A DNA stretch of 64,000 bases, from contig JAGUCH010000001.1 of assembly GCA_019096065.1 (NCBI GenBank), positions 16,740,001 to 16,804,000 of the forward strand, read 5' to 3'. The notes beneath the pieces are model-generated. The model saw nothing but the letters and a program-made list of their open reading frames with translations, was not told the origin of the DNA and searched no databases. Source of the stretch: Paracyclopina nana (Eukaryota; Arthropoda; Copepoda; Cyclopoida; Cyclopettidae). Numbering within the stretch: position 1 is the stretch's first letter; every line of letters begins with the position of its first letter. The translations under genes and the position numbers were made by a program. Shown piece by piece: positions 21,657-38,252 of the stretch.

Positions 21657-24600
21657 TCAGGCAGTTGCCACCTCTTTGGGGAACTCACGCAAGTCGAGGG
21701 ACAAGATTTTGCTCACCAAGCAGTCTGCATGTTCCCCCATGGCATCGCGATCCGGGCACACGCCAATGAGCCCGTCAGCATGCGAGTAGAACTCGTCCTT
21801 GAGTGAAATGACAATCACGTTCATCTCGTCCTTTTCCCCGGTGGTTCGTCCAGAAATGTACGAAGCCACCTTGCCAATGTTGGTATTGTCCAGTGCTGCA
21901 TCGATCTCGTCAAGCACGAAGAACGGAGCAGGTTGGTAGGAATGGATGGCAAAAAGCAAGGCCAGGGCAGCAATGGTCTTCTCCCCACCAGACAAGTTGA
22001 GCATAGGCTGGTACCGTTTGCCCGGAGCCACGCAATTGTAGTTGATGCCCTCGAGGTAGGGCTCCTCTGGGTTGTCAGGTCCAAGGTAGGCTTGAGCGGA
22101 CTGATTGCGCGTCAGCGCCTTGTAGATGTCGTCAATCGTGCCAGACACGTGCTCGAAGCATTTGGTAAACAAATCGTAGCGTTCCTGCTTGATCCGCTCG
22201 AATGCCATTTTGGCCTGCTTGGCCTTGCGCCTGGCGTTGTCAAATTCCTTGTTGGTCTCCTCAAGCTTTTCGCGAGCCTCATCCAATTTCTGCATGGCTC
22301 GCATGTTAGGTGCGTGAATCCTGGTGATTGTGCCTTGCAGCTCAGCGATCTGTTGCTGCAGCGTTTTCTCCACTTTGCGTACGTCATCGTTGTCGTCCAG
22401 CTCAGCCAGGCCTTCCTCCAGGGAGCTGTAGTCGATCTCAATGGCAGCCTCTTTCTCGTAAATAACGTGGCTGGGCTGACTTGAGGACATCTCCATGGAC
22501 TCGTCGTCCTTCTCTTCGTCAATCTCGTCCAAGGTCCCCGTCTTCATAGGGATCTTGATGTTGTCCATTTTGCACTGCATGAGCAGTGAGTGTCTTTGGG
22601 CTCGCTCCTGCTCCGTGGCAGCCTCCAATTGGATGATGGCCTTGTTGGCAGACTGCATTTCCTTGGCGATCGTGCCAACGTCTTTGCGAGCTGCATTGAC
22701 GTCTTCCTCAAGCTTGTCCAATTGGCCCTTGAGGTAGGACTTGTTTTGCTTCAACTTGTCCACGTCGCGCATATCAGTGTCGATCTCGCCCATTTGGGCT
22801 TGCTCGATTTTCTTGGCAGTCTCCAGAGCATCCTCGTCATCCTGAACGGTGCGCTCGAATTTCTGCACGTTCGACAAGAGCTGCTCCTCTCGTCTTCTCT
22901 CGTACTCGAGCTGGTTGGAGATCCGGTTGATTTGGTTCTCAAACTCCATCTTTTTCTTCTCGCGATCCTGCTGAGTCTTGAGCTCTCTCTCCTCGTACTG
23001 GCGAATATTGCTCACACCGATCTGTTCGCAGAAATCCTTGAAAATCCTGTCCTCGACAGTGTTCATCTTTTCCTTGATTTCTTCGATTTTATCCTCGCGC
23101 TCGCGCAATTCAGCCTCGATTTTCCGGATGACTGGCTCGTAGCCTTCCAGGCTAGACCTCATTTTCTCCACTTGCTCCTGGAGAGCGTTGATCTTTTTGC
23201 TCGTGGAGTCTCTATCATTGATGCTGTATTTGAGGCGAGTCTTTAAGCCATTGATTTGCGACTTGATCGTCTGGATTTCGGATTCTTTGCGCGAATTCTT
23301 CATTGCCTGCCTCAACTCCTCGGAGAGCTTTTCTTTCTTGGACTTCAAAGTGGACACTTGCTTGTCGTCCCAACGCCTGGCCTTCTTGGCAAGATCAACG
23401 GAGCCGCCACTGATGATACCGGATTTCTGGTAAAATGTGCCATCCAATGCCACCGCATCGTACCTTTAAAAAATGAAATAAAAATCAATGTGTCATTTAG
23501 GATTTTAGAAGAAAAGCACTACCTTTGGCCATCTTCGAGCTCGTAGGCAACTTTCATGGCATCATCAGGAGTCTCACAAACGAGAGCGTTGTTGGTGACG
23601 AAAAGAACGGCTTTCTTAATATCAGGTGGGTCATATCGTAGAACGTCATACAGGAGCTTCACTCCCTTGGGATTGGTCACGTTTCTCAAACGCTCTTTCA
23701 GAGGCTTGGCCTGGATGTAGTCCAAAGGCAAGAAAGTCTCGGGCTCCAGCATTTGCTCCTTGAGGTACTTGATGCACTCTCTGGCAGTGACTTCGGTGTC
23801 CACCACAATGGCCTCCATATATCTTCCCAGCTGCTTGGTGATGGCCACGTTGTACTTTTTGTGGATGGGCTGGGACATGTTGATCAAGCGGTCGTACACT
23901 CCGGGGAACTTTTGCTTGAAGTTCTCCACGATCTCTTGCTTCTTCCTCCGTCTCACTTCCTCGTGCTTGTCCACACGAGCATCTCCTAGTTCGCCAGTGA
24001 CAGACTCCAATTCAGCCTGGAGCTCACTGATTCGGTCCTTGGAACAACCAACATCGCCTTGGAGATCATCAGAGACTCTCTGTTGCTCCTCAAGTTGACT
24101 CTCTGAAGCCCGGATGTGCTCCACAAGCTTCTCGTGACGTTTCTGAGCTTCCTCCAACTCGTGCCCTTTGGTCTTCAATTTGCTCTCGATCTCCTCCCTC
24201 TTGCGAGTTTCGGTGTCTAGCCTGTCTTGCACGGACTTATGCTCGCGGTTGGAAGAGTCCAATTCAGCCATGTAGCGAGCAGACTCTTTGGCAGCTTTCT
24301 CCTTGAGCTTGTGATACTCCTTGATTTGGCTCCCCTCGAGTTGGAGATTTCTTCCCTGAGACTGGGACTCGTTGGCAGTGAGCTCCTCATACTCGTCACG
24401 CCTTCGTTCCGCGGCTCGCAATTCAGTTTCGAGCTCCTCCACGTCGGTTTTGTGGGATTTGTAGGCCTTCTCTGCCTGCTTCAAGCTCTTCTTGGCAGCT
24501 TCCACTTTCTTCTGCAAATGGGCAGACTTCTCCTTGGCTTTGATAAATGCGGGTCTCTTCTTTGAAATGGCGTTCTCCTTTTCTCTGATTTCGGAGTCAA

Positions 24601-25441
24601 TTTTGGCGAAATCTTTTTGAGCCTTGCCTTGCTCTTTCTTCGCCTCCTTCAACTTCTCTTCGGCCTTTTCTTTCTTCGACTCAATTTTCTTGACCTTTTT
24701 ACGCTCCTCTTCGACATCTTCGCCGTTTTTACGGATCCTCCTCTCGTTGTGGAACAGCTTGAACATTTGGAGTTCAACTTGTCGATCGGCTAAATTGTCT
24801 TGCAGCTTTTTGTACTTTTCGGCCTCCTCTTTCTCCATTTTGGCTTCCTTCCTCTCCAGGCTGATGTTCTTCTTCTTTTGGTAGGTGAACTGAGTATTTT
24901 CCTCGGCTTGCACCATTTCTTCACGGAGCCTGTCATACTCTTTTTTGAGCGCTCCAGACCCGGAGATCTCCTCAAAGAGAGCCGTACGCTCCTTGGGATT
25001 TTTCAGCGCAATATTTTCAACGGCGCCCTGGAAGACCAAAAAGTTCTTTGCGTTGACGTTGATGCCGAGCTGCTCGAGCTCTTTCAAATACGCCGAAGAG
25101 CTGACGATTTCACCGTTGACCCGGTGCTCGGCGGACGACCCAATGATGGACCTGGTGAAGGTTTTTTCTTCGCCGTCGTCCATCGTGAAGATAGCCGACA
25201 CCGAGGCACGGTTGGCCACGGGTCTCCCGATGGAGGCTCCGTGGATGAGATCGGCCAATTTGCGCACTCGGAGGCTGCTCGTTTTCTCTCCCATCACGAA
25301 GGAGATGGCGTCCATGAAGTTTGACTTGCCGGATCCATTGGGCCCGATGACGGCCATAAAGTTGTACAGCGGCCCGAGTCTTCGGAATCCTTTATAGGAT
25401 TTGAAGTTCTCGAGCTCGATGAATTTAAGGTTTATAGGCAT
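21657..25441 (-). CDS. SMC1: Structural maintenance of chromosomes protein 1 (cohesin)
   Basis: Two exons (25441-23523 and 23463-21657) with one 59-bp intron give 1,241 aa, against 1,233 for human SMC1A. The N-terminal ATPase lobe has Walker A GPNGSGKS at 33-40; long coiled coils flank a hinge around 515-640; the C-lobe has the LSGGEK signature at 1130 and Walker B DEIDAALD at 1158-1165. The intron falls inside the conserved junction GQR/YDAVALDGT. SMC1 pairs with SMC3 and the RAD21 kleisin to form cohesin, which holds sister chromatids and extrudes loops. Long antisense frames here are mirror images of the charged coiled coil. It is divergent from the NEDD4-type gene. Confidence 0.98.
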
Positions 25442-26289
25442 TTTGTGAGTCTTGTCACTCTACTTTGCGCTCACAAAAACAATGATATCTGACGCTGCCG
25501 CCTCGGCGGCTCTTGCAGCCTTGCAGAATGCTCAGTGTCAGTGCGCTAGCACTTGGACTAGCGAGCGGCGCGAAGCTGAGTTGCCCGAGTAGTTGTTCTA
25601 CTCGTTCAGAGTTGCCAGTCGAGAGTACAAACAAGTTTGTTGTTATTGTGGCGCTTTCGATTACATTTGTCGCGAAATCGCTTGGCTACAAAAACTGTAA
25701 GTAAGACCGACTTGGCCAATCTGAGGCTATCAATCAAATGCTGTATTGCGTGAATTGCGATCTAACTATCGAATTTTCAACTCTAAATCGCATATTTTCT
25801 GCCAAAACTTTTATGTGACGCTTGAATTAATTTGATTCAACCAACAGAGCTTGTTTTCAATACGAACCTCATCACTTATGAGGAATGGACTTTGAAGTTC
25901 GAACTTGTGTTTAGCTGAATTCAGGGTGGTGCAGGCAGATTCAGTCAGAGTCAGCCTGAAATTGACTTTGACGTCGCAGTTGTCCTCGACAACCTTTGTT
26001 CATCAATACAAGAGCCTGCGGAGGTTTGACTCACCATCAACCCAAGACATCCAGGTGAGCCTCTCGCAATGTAGGTTCAGTACAATTTTTCGTTCCCGTA
26101 AAATACCACTGGAATTGGTGAGTCATGAAGTAATTATTGATTTCAAGTATTTCGGTTAGATAAGCAAATCAGTATTTGCATACGAGGAAGCCCTACTACA
26201 TTGTCGCGCATTTTTCCAGCTGATTATTCGAATGGCGATGTCATCGCCGCAGAGAGAAGCTTCAGACGTGCTCGGGCATTGATGTGAAC
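25442..26289 (+). promoter_or_regulatory. SMC1/NEDD4 bidirectional promoter and untranslated NEDD4 exons
   Basis: A donor AACT/GTAAGT near 25694 and a second CCAG/GTGAGC near 26054 (after a TTCAG acceptor around 25920) both could splice to the acceptor TTTTTCCAG at 26219, whose exon carries the ATG at 26290. This suggests alternative 5' UTR exons. SMC1 starts at 25441 on the other strand, so both genes share this DNA. Confidence 0.5.
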
Positions 26290-29587
<3,298 letters not shown>

Positions 29588-30220
29588 ATCTTTGCAATTG
29601 CTTATACTATCTTCTTAAAAATCTATTACTACTACTACTACATTTCCTTATTATCTGTGATGCCATGCACTTTTGTTGTACACCACACACATCCATACAC
29701 CTTTCTTGGGGCAAATTCGTACTACTACTATAATGTCTTGAAAATCAGCCTGCAGATGATGATGATGATGTTTTCCTCTTACAGAAAAAAAGAATTTAAC
29801 TATCGAACATGGAAAAATTAGAGCGAGAGACGAAATATACAATAAAACAAATAATTCTGCTACAGCACATAGCAGTAGATAGTCGTTTTAGGTGTTTTTT
29901 ATTTTGGTTCACTCATCAAAGCAGTTTTGACGAATCTTTCTCGATGACGGGCTATAGATAAATCGATAGCGAGTCGTTGGTAATCAAATTATATTCATAT
30001 GTACATAATAATAATAATCTCATGATTCGAGAGAACAATTTAGAGGAGGGCAGCAGCGTGTGAACTTTTGTCAGTATCTCGTGTGAAGAACGCAAGGTGT
30101 CAAAAACAAGGAGAAAATGCACATATTCGAAGTATTATTCGCACACAGGAGGAAAAAAACGTAATACTGAGTGATGACACACACGCACACATTATTAGGT
30201 TCTGACGGATGATGTCATCA
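29588..30220. other. Convergent 3' region NEDD4/BRE1
   Basis: Holds the NEDD4 polyadenylation signal (29841-29846), short TAC and GAT triplet runs, and a minus-strand AATAAA (29903-29898) usable by BRE1. No gene is evident. Confidence 0.5.
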
Positions 30221-33200
30221 TTATGCTAGATACAGCCGATGGTAGTCGCTGGCACCAAAGGCCGCATTGCACTTGGGGCACTTTCTCTGACGCGTCTCGT
30301 ATCGGGTTCGGAGGCAGTCGTAGCAGAAACAGTGGAAGCATTTGGTGAGCACAGCGTCCTTCCGCTTCACTTTACACGAGGGGCACGTGAGCGTCTCTTT
30401 GTACTCGCGGATCTCCTCCTTGAGGATCTCGTCCATATCCGAGGCCATCTCGATCTTCCGCAGCCGCTCCACCTTGCGTTTCACCAGCACCAGCTCCTCC
30501 TGCAGCCGCTTCGTCTTGAAGGCCTCGGCCTCCAGCGAGGACGTCTTCTCGGCCACCGTCTGCTGCATCTCCTTGATTTGCGCGTGGTATTTCTCTAAAT
30601 GCAGCTTGAGATCCGCTGCCGACTGAGCAGACTCGATGGCCTTCCGCTTGTGCATTTCCATGGCTTGCTGGCGCATCGACAGCTCTTTGTCGACGGCTGC
30701 CAGGTTGGTTTGCATCAGCCGCTCCTTCTCCTCGAGCTTCCGCACAACCTGGTTCTGCGCCTCGACTTGCGTTGACAACGTGTTCACCTGCTGCGTTAGC
30801 ATGTCCCTCTCCTCCCTCGCCAGCCTCTGGATCTGCAACCACAAAAACACTTTTTTAGCTGAATGGCACAGGGGAATTTTGCAAGAGCTTCTTACCTGAT
30901 TGGATTTGATGCGTTCGGACATGAGCTGCAGGTTGGCATCGTCCTTCTCACTCAACTGCATGATCAGCCTCGAGTTCTGCTCCTGCATGTCCTCGAAGGC
31001 CTGACCGGTGACCTCCATCTCGGAAAGAAGGGCCTCCTCCTCTTGCTTGTGGTTGGCCACCTGCTTTTGCAGCGTGGAGCAGGTCTCCTCCAACTGCTTG
31101 ATCCGCCTCTGCGCATCCTCATCGGCCAGCCTCTTTTTCTCCTCTTTTTTAGCCTCGCGCACCCGTTTGAGCTCGTTGCGCAACTCCTCCACGTCAGTTT
31201 TGACCTTCTTCTCCGCGGCCATCAGTTGAGCCTTGTCACGCTGCTCCTTGGGCAAGGCCTTGAACATGTCCAAGAGCAGTTTCATCTCTTTCAACTCGTT
31301 CTGGGCCTTTTTGAGCTGAGCTCGCAGATCCTTGAGGATCTCGCTGTCCTTGGCTCGCTGCTTTTGCAAATCTTCTAGCTTTTCACGCAGCTCATTCGGC
31401 TCCACTTTGATGATGGCCTCCTTCTTAATGGCATTGCTCTCGGTTTTGATGTCACCTTCCTCCAAGGGCTCCTCTTTGACTGGATTCTCCGGATCCGCCT
31501 CCTCGTCCAAGCTTGGCTCCGTCTTAAGCTGAAATATAATCATTGCTTAACTTATCAATCCTACTATGTAGAAGCATACCTTAAGGAGGCCGTTTGAAGA
31601 TTCATCAGTGGGATCGACCAAAGCCGAGTCACTGCTTCCATTCCCACTTTTGGCAGCTTCGTGGTTGTTCTCATAGGGATGAGGTGAGGAGCCATCTTGT
31701 GAACTGGTGTCGTTCATACTCATGCTGTTGGCCAAGAGATCCTCGTTGGCTGCCTTGATCAGGGACTGCTCTTTTTTCACCTGAAGAGCCTTGATTTCTG
31801 CCGTCTTCATCTCGTCCAGGTCCTTGCGAAGTTTGTCCTTCTCGAGGCTGGCCTCCTTGCATTTGCGCTTGTAGCGAGCCACCTCTCCTTTGAGCTGATT
31901 GTTGTGAGTTTGGAGGGACTTGATGAGATTCCGCATCTCTTTGTTGATGGGACCGGTCTGCTCGTTGGCCGCGAGGTTCTGCTCGAACTCGATGCGTAGC
32001 ATCTCGTATTCCTTGCGAACTTGGGCGAGCATGTCCTCAAGCTGGATGACCTCTGTTCGAAGCTTCTTTTGCGTCATCAGCTCCTCTGACTCCATCTGCT
32101 CAATCTGCCTCAGGTGGGCATTTTTCACCATCTGAAAAAAAACCCAAAGGTTATCACACAATTGCTATTAAAATAAATTAGTTGCTTACTTGAAGCTGGT
32201 TGCGGGAATCTTCGAGCTGGGTTTTCAACTGCATGGCTTCATTGTAGAGGACAGAGAATTGTGACTGAAGGCATTTGTGTTCGGTGGTCTCGACCACGAC
32301 ATGTTCCGGCAGAGTTGATAGCTCCATCTTCAACCGTTCAACCTCTTTCAAAGCTTCCTTGTAGAGGCTGCTCGTCTTCTCGAGCTCGGCTAGCCGATTG
32401 GTGGCCAATTCGCGCTGCTCTTCCGAGTCCTGAGTCATTTGCTCCACCGTCTTGCGCTCAGCATTGGAAAGCACAACTTTCTGCTCTAATTTCCCTCCGT
32501 CCTTGTCCAAGAACATCCTCAACTTTTCCTATTTATGGAACGCGTGTATTATATATATGTTAAGCAAAATTAATGGATCTTACTTGAGTGTCAATGAGGA
32601 CGGTCTCGAGCTTTCCGTTACGCATTCGACACTTGGTGAGCTCGTAGTCGAGGTCATCAAGCTTGTTTTGCAGCTCCTCATTTTTGGTCACCTCCGCGTT
32701 GATGAGCTCCTCGAATTCGGCTTGCTTGAGCGAGACAAAGTGGTTTTTCTCATGCAACGATGTGTTCAGCATGTGCAGGTTCTTGTTCTCGCTGACCAGC
32801 TGATTGTTCCACTCCTTCACTTGTTCGTCCAACAGAGCAATCTTTTCAGACAGTTTCTCCTCGGCCGAGGCCTCGTCTTTGGCTTTATCAGAGGTCGCCG
32901 CCGTCGCTGCCTCGTCCTCTTTCTTGCTGTCACCTTCAGATTCGTTTTCGCCAGACACATCCCCATTCGGGGTTGTCGTCGTCACAGCCTCTCCCCTCAT
33001 GGCCTTTGACAGCCTCTCATTCCTCTGGATCATATGGTCAAACACCTAAGGAAATTAAGCACGTTAGCAGGGAACCATTTCAGCAAGTGAAGAGAAAGAA
33101 GACCTGAATGATTTTAGCCACAGCTCGTTGCGAAACCTGGACTCGACTTGCCAGCTTGTCATCTAGTTCCTGCTTATGCCAAGTGGCCAATTGGGTCAAG

Positions 33201-33646
33201 AAAGAGGTGGTGGCCTCGCTCTCTTCGCTTTTCTCCTCCTCGTCACCAGTCTCGGCATCGAACCTCTGGAGCAAGATTCGCATGTCCTCGTTGAGCTGGT
33301 TCCAATAACGGTGTATGACATTGATGACCGCATCGTCCTGCGTCTGTCGCTTCTCCAGCTGGTCAATGCGGCTTCGCAATTCCTCCTCGATGGCCAGCCT
33401 TTGCGTGAGCCTCAGCCCGAGCTTCTTGTTCTGGAACTTGAGCGTTTTCACCTCCAACTCGTCGAGGTTGGCAACGCCTCCTAGCTGGAACGGCTCAAAC
33501 AGGACTTTGACGTTGGAGCTGCCGCCGCCATGATTGGCTGCTTTTCGCAACAAATTGTCGCCTTTGATCTTTTTCGAAACCGGTGGCTCGAGCAAATCGG
33601 TCTGGCCGACGTCCTCCGAGGACGACGCGGCATTCCGCTTCGACAT
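30221..33646 (-). CDS. BRE1: E3 ubiquitin ligase BRE1 (RNF20/RNF40 orthologue)
   Basis: Six exons, all joined at phase 0 (33646-33104, 33045-32584, 32528-32190, 32131-31580, 31528-30896, 30832-30221), give 1,046 aa; Drosophila Bre1 is of similar length. Nearly the whole protein is coiled coil, and the C-terminal RING (about 993-1031) reads [20 protein letters not shown]1 monoubiquitinates histone H2B with a RAD6 E2, promoting H3K4 and H3K79 methylation in the nucleus. Residues 633-675 contain five hydrophobic-K-x-E tetrapeptides (LKTE, VKEE, IKTE, IKKE, IKVE), possible SUMO acceptor sites. It is divergent from TANGO6 and convergent with NEDD4. Confidence 0.97.
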
Positions 33647-34724
33647 CTTAAACCCTGAGACCTACTTAGTGGCGAAATCAATTCGTCCCTTGAACATTGG
33701 AGGAGCGGAAAAATCTTCCAACAACTACGAAGTAACGAATTGTCGCCGCCTTCGTCGACTTCGTAATCGGCTCTCTCTTCAGACTTTTTACTTGCAGTCT
33801 CTTGCTTGCTTGCCCAGGCCCAACATCTAAACGACCACCAGCTACATACGATCCTCATTCACTTGGTTTGTTGTCAAAAACGCCGAATCGATGCCTTTGG
33901 TTTGGCGGAAAAAGTTGCTGGGTAACGATTCTGAAACGCAGCGCTTGTGTTTGATAGAAGAAGGATCGAAAAATGTTCCTAGCAAACCTGATTTTGAGTT
34001 TTGCTTGTTTAAAAATAAATCTGAAAATGCCAATAGTTTCATGATTCATTTTTAATTTTGCATAGTTCGTTAAATATGGGTGTTGAAATCGGAATAGCTA
34101 TTTTCTGTTTCGTTTCATATGGTAACTTATGAAAAATATTGCCTGAAAAAGAGTAAATGACAGTGTAAAAGTTTTTTATGCAATGTAGCGCGATATTTGA
34201 AGAAAGAGCTTTTCTTCATTGCATACATCTTTTTTGGGTAGCGTTACTTGGCTCTCGCTCCCGCCATGAAGCAGATCAAACAAATATCTTTTGACCGTAA
34301 TTACAAGTGTAGCAAAGCATAAGCCGAGTTATCTACATCGGAACATAAATAACTTAAATTGCAAGCAGCAACTCATTTTGGGGCCATTATTGAAATCCAA
34401 ACATTTATTTCTTGATGAAACCACTAGGATTTGTGTGTAATTTAGGAAAATTAAATTGAAAAGAATCTCTTTTGGAGATTGCAGACTTGATTCTCTGTGA
34501 GTTGAGTATGACCAAGAAAAGATTTATTTTAGTTAAGCTCGGCTTGACTTAGTTGCTCAAAGCGGATTGGCGGAAATATTGTCGGAAGAATTTTGATTGG
34601 CTGTCGGCTTGAAAATAAATATCAGATCTGTCCACTAGTACGAAGCTTAAAAATAAGCAGGTTATTTTCGCATGTTGGCATTGGTCCAAAGAAAGGAATG
34701 AGTTGACACAACTTTTTGCCGAAA
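33647..34724. promoter_or_regulatory. Shared 5' region of BRE1 and TANGO6
   Basis: About 1.1 kb between divergent start codons. The part next to BRE1 (33650-33850) is GC-richer; the remainder is AT-rich. No coding exon or RNA gene is evident. Confidence 0.45.
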
Positions 34725-37700
34725 ATGGAGCAACTGCAGTCAAATTTAAAAGCCATCTCGGAATTTCTCGCTCCCATCAATACAACCCTAGATCTTCAAG
34801 GTAAGTCAAAAATTGGTGGTGTAATTTTAACTGTGATTTGTCATTGCCATATATTCATAGATTCCCCTTCCGATTGGCTGGAAAACTTGCTGAAAGAAAA
34901 GCTGGTCATTGCTGACAGCTCAAAAGAGGATGAAGAATCAAAATGGGCCTACGTTTTGCACTGTCTCAAACTACTCAGTGACCTAAAAATCAGTTTCGCT
35001 GATGTGGCCAATATTGAGCAAGCAGATAAAAGCTTGCCACCTTTAGACACTTTGAGTGTGGGCCAGCAACAAAATGTGTCATCCATGATTCAGTTGGTCA
35101 TAGCATTGGGAATTGTGCCGTCACTCATTCCAGGTGTAGGAATCCCTGTCGAAAAGAGGTCAAAGTTTTATGAAATTGTCATCAAATCCTCAGAAACACA
35201 GCCAGCCTCCATTGAAGTGGTACCTATTTAAATATCCTTAGCATGCATGAGAAATTAGTCTTAGTCTCTTTAGGCTCATTCAAGGCTTGTCATATCTACC
35301 AAGGCTCTAATAGAACTGAGTGAAAATCCCATTTTGAGCACAGTCATATTTTCCAAGCATTTGGGCGATTTGCTAGCTGCTTTGATTCAACTAAGTAGTG
35401 CACCCTTGAAGAAACCCTCTGAGAGTGACAAAGAAGATTCAAATGGATTTGTCATGACATCAGAAAAGTTTGAGGCCTTTGTGCAAGAGCAGGAATTATT
35501 TCATAAAGAGTTGATGAAAATTGTCAACAAAGTCTATCCTCCCTTGATTGTCAAGTATTTGCTTGTTTTACAAAGTTGTGGTGCAAAGCAAGTATTGAAA
35601 CCCCTTCCAAAGTCAGTCAACATCAAGAAAACTCCAACTCCAAAATGGCTTCAAAATGCCTGCGGCTCATTGCTAACTCACATACTGACATCCAGCAAAA
35701 CAGGTGTTTTGAATGTCATCAATGGAATTGTGGACGTGGGGGCTGAGGATAACTCTGACAATGCGCAAAAAGCTGTCATTGTTGCTGCTGTCATCTCCAA
35801 TCCTCCCAAAACAGGCAAATATGCTGACCTGGAAAACTACTATCAACTTGTCAGCCCTCAAATCTTGTCCATCCTGGAATCTGTTGACAACTCAGAGACC
35901 AAAATGTTCCATTTGATAGCTTGTCATTGCATCAAGAGTCTGACTGAGAGAAGCCTTATTCTTTCCAGAAGATATTTACTTAACATCCTACTGGAGCCTT
36001 TGTCAAGGTTGTGTGAAGATCAGGAGGAAAATGAAAAGGAAGTCATTGTGACTGAGGTTGACATGGAAAACTGCATCAGAAGGCTCACCATGTGCTTTGT
36101 GGACTTGAATGATCCATCAATGATTTTCATCACTCATTTGCAGCCAGTCATCATGGTGCTTTTGGAGCTCCATTGCAGAATCAACTTTGGAGTGTCTCAC
36201 TTGAAAAACTCTGTGGAGCAATTGGTGCAAAGATTTCTCAGATGGACCAGCAAAAGTTTGTCCATGGCCACCATAAGAGCTTTTGCACTGAACAGTTTTG
36301 ATGACAGTGGCAAAGATGAGAGGTTCAAGTTCAAGCCGATGCTGGATCAGTATGCTTTTGTTGCTGGGGAAGAGGGAGGCATCAAGGCCATCTCCAAGAC
36401 TTTCAAAAAGGCAGATGAGCAAAGTTTCTATGTGGCTGATGATGAAAAGGCCATCATTTTGGTTGACCTTCTCCAGTCTGAGAAGAGCGACAAAACATTG
36501 GGAGTGGAATTTTTCCTTGTCCTCTTGGCAGATTTGACTCAGATGATGAAAGAAGAGAGCGAAGAGGACAATCTGCCCAAATTGGAAGGAAATTGGAACT
36601 GTGAGGAGCAATTGTTGCAACTCGAGCGTGATTTGGACTCCACGATGAACAATTTGAGGCGAAGGCTTATGGTGATTCGTCTATTGGGCTTGATGAGCGA
36701 GGATGACAAGCTGCAGGGTGAGGTCATGAAAAACACCTCAAGGTTGGTCACATTTCTGTCACTGACCTTCCAACGTTGCGCCAGCCTCTGCAAATTGAGG
36801 CAGCTGAAGAAAGAAGAGAATGATTACACTGGTGGAATGACTGAAAATCAAAGCTTGCAAACTGCATTGGGACTACTTTCCCATGTGGTCACTCAGCCAA
36901 GCTTGCAAATTGAGCAATGGCAGTCCTTGCAAGTTTGCCTTGATGACCTCCAAACTATATCTGAGCTGCATGAAGAGGAAGCTATAAGGAAATTATCTTC
37001 CAAGCTGAAAAATCTCATTGATGTCAATATTCAAGTGATTGGACATCATACAAATATAAAGGAGAAAGCCTCTGGAATCATTGAGAAGACCAAGGAGATG
37101 GATGCCAAAGTGAATGAGCTGAAAGACTTGAACAAGCAAGCATTGGAAGAGAGTACTGAGACGTACCAAGATGTCCTTGGTCATTTGGCTGAAACTGAAA
37201 TCCCCATAAGAGGACATGGCTTGATTGTCCTCACAAATCTAGTCAAAAAGAGGGATGAGGAAGTCATGAATCACATTGAAGAAGTGTTCAACATTTTCTC
37301 GGACAACTTGAAAGACACTGACACCTACATCTATTTGCAGGCCATCAAAGGCTTGGCCACATGCTCCTTTCACAAGCCTCAAATTGTAATTGACAAGCTT
37401 TGCCTGGAGTATGCTAAGCTGGACGACTCCAAATATCCTGGAGAAAAGGGCATTGAGCGTAGGACCAAAATTGGTGAAGCCTTGGTGCTTGTCACAAGGA
37501 TCCTTGGTGAGTTGACACCAGCCTACAAGAACAAGCTGCTCAATCCCTTTTTGGCCCAAATCAACCATCCGGATGCTCTGGTGAGGAGCTCAAGCTTGTC
37601 CAATTTGGGGGAGGTGTGCAAAAATCTCAGGTTTGCTCTGGGTGACATTGTCAGTGAGATTTTCGCCTGCTTGCATCAAGTTGTGCAATTTGACAAGTCA

Positions 37701-37970
37701 ATCGAGGTGAGGAGAGCTGGGATGTTTGTGTTTAAGCTCCTTCTACAAGGCCTTGGAGATGATGCTTTTGGAGTCCTTCAAGGAGCTCTGCGAGACATTT
37801 ATCGTACCTTGATAGCACAGCGCAACAGTGAACCAGATGAGATCATGCAAGTGCACATCAATGATGCTATCGAGGAAATCAACAAGATAGTGAAGAAATT
37901 CATGCAGCCGTCCAATGAGCTCAAAAAGACAATTTATGTGCTTGACAAGCCTCCTGACTATTTCCAATAG
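34725..37970 (+). CDS. TANGO6: Transport and Golgi organization protein 6
   Basis: Three exons (34725-34800, 34861-35219, 35274-37970) give 1,043 aa; human TANGO6 has 1,094. Introns are 60 and 54 bp; the first could be read through in frame but has full GTAAGT and CATAG signals. The protein is an all-helical HEAT/ARM-like repeat array. The C-terminal third (RGHGLIVLTNLVKKRDEE, later FLAQINHPDALVRSSSLSNLG) matches the RTP1 C1/C2 regions that define the TANGO6/Rtp1 family. TANGO6 is required for normal secretion and Golgi structure in fly cells, and yeast Rtp1 helps import RNA polymerase II. It converges with the BTB gene. Confidence 0.9.
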
Positions 37971-38252
37971 TCATAAGGAAAGACATGCTTTGCTGTTTTA
38001 TAAGGTCAGAGTAGAACTTTAAAATATGCTCATGATGTAGCAATTATAAATAAGGGAACTCAAACAGCTTTCATGTGTGTCACTTGATTAGAAAATTAAA
38101 AGGTCTTTTTGAGTTGAAGAATCACAATTAATGCGATTGCCAAGCCTAATGACAATATTATGTTACTTGAACATTTTGCTTTTTATTAGGGTCACGCCTT
38201 GCTTCAGTACGTGCTTTTAAATTAAGGTCTCTCTTTATTAACCAAAATGTCG
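37971..38252. terminator. Convergent 3' ends TANGO6/BTB gene
   Basis: Minus-strand AATAAA at 38239-38234 lies 14 bases past the BTB stop codon, implying a very short 3' UTR. No clear AATAAA follows TANGO6. Confidence 0.5.

Noticed and set aside
22590-23246. Long plus-strand frames opposite SMC1 (also 24800-25324) and opposite BRE1
   Set aside because: They mirror Glu/Lys/Leu-rich coiled-coil codons, give Leu/Phe-rich products, and have no start or splice context.
34801-34860. Treating this 60-bp stretch as coding in TANGO6
   Set aside because: It is open and in frame, but has full GTAAGT and TTCATAG signals and encodes a hydrophobic insert unlike its surroundings. An intron is more likely.
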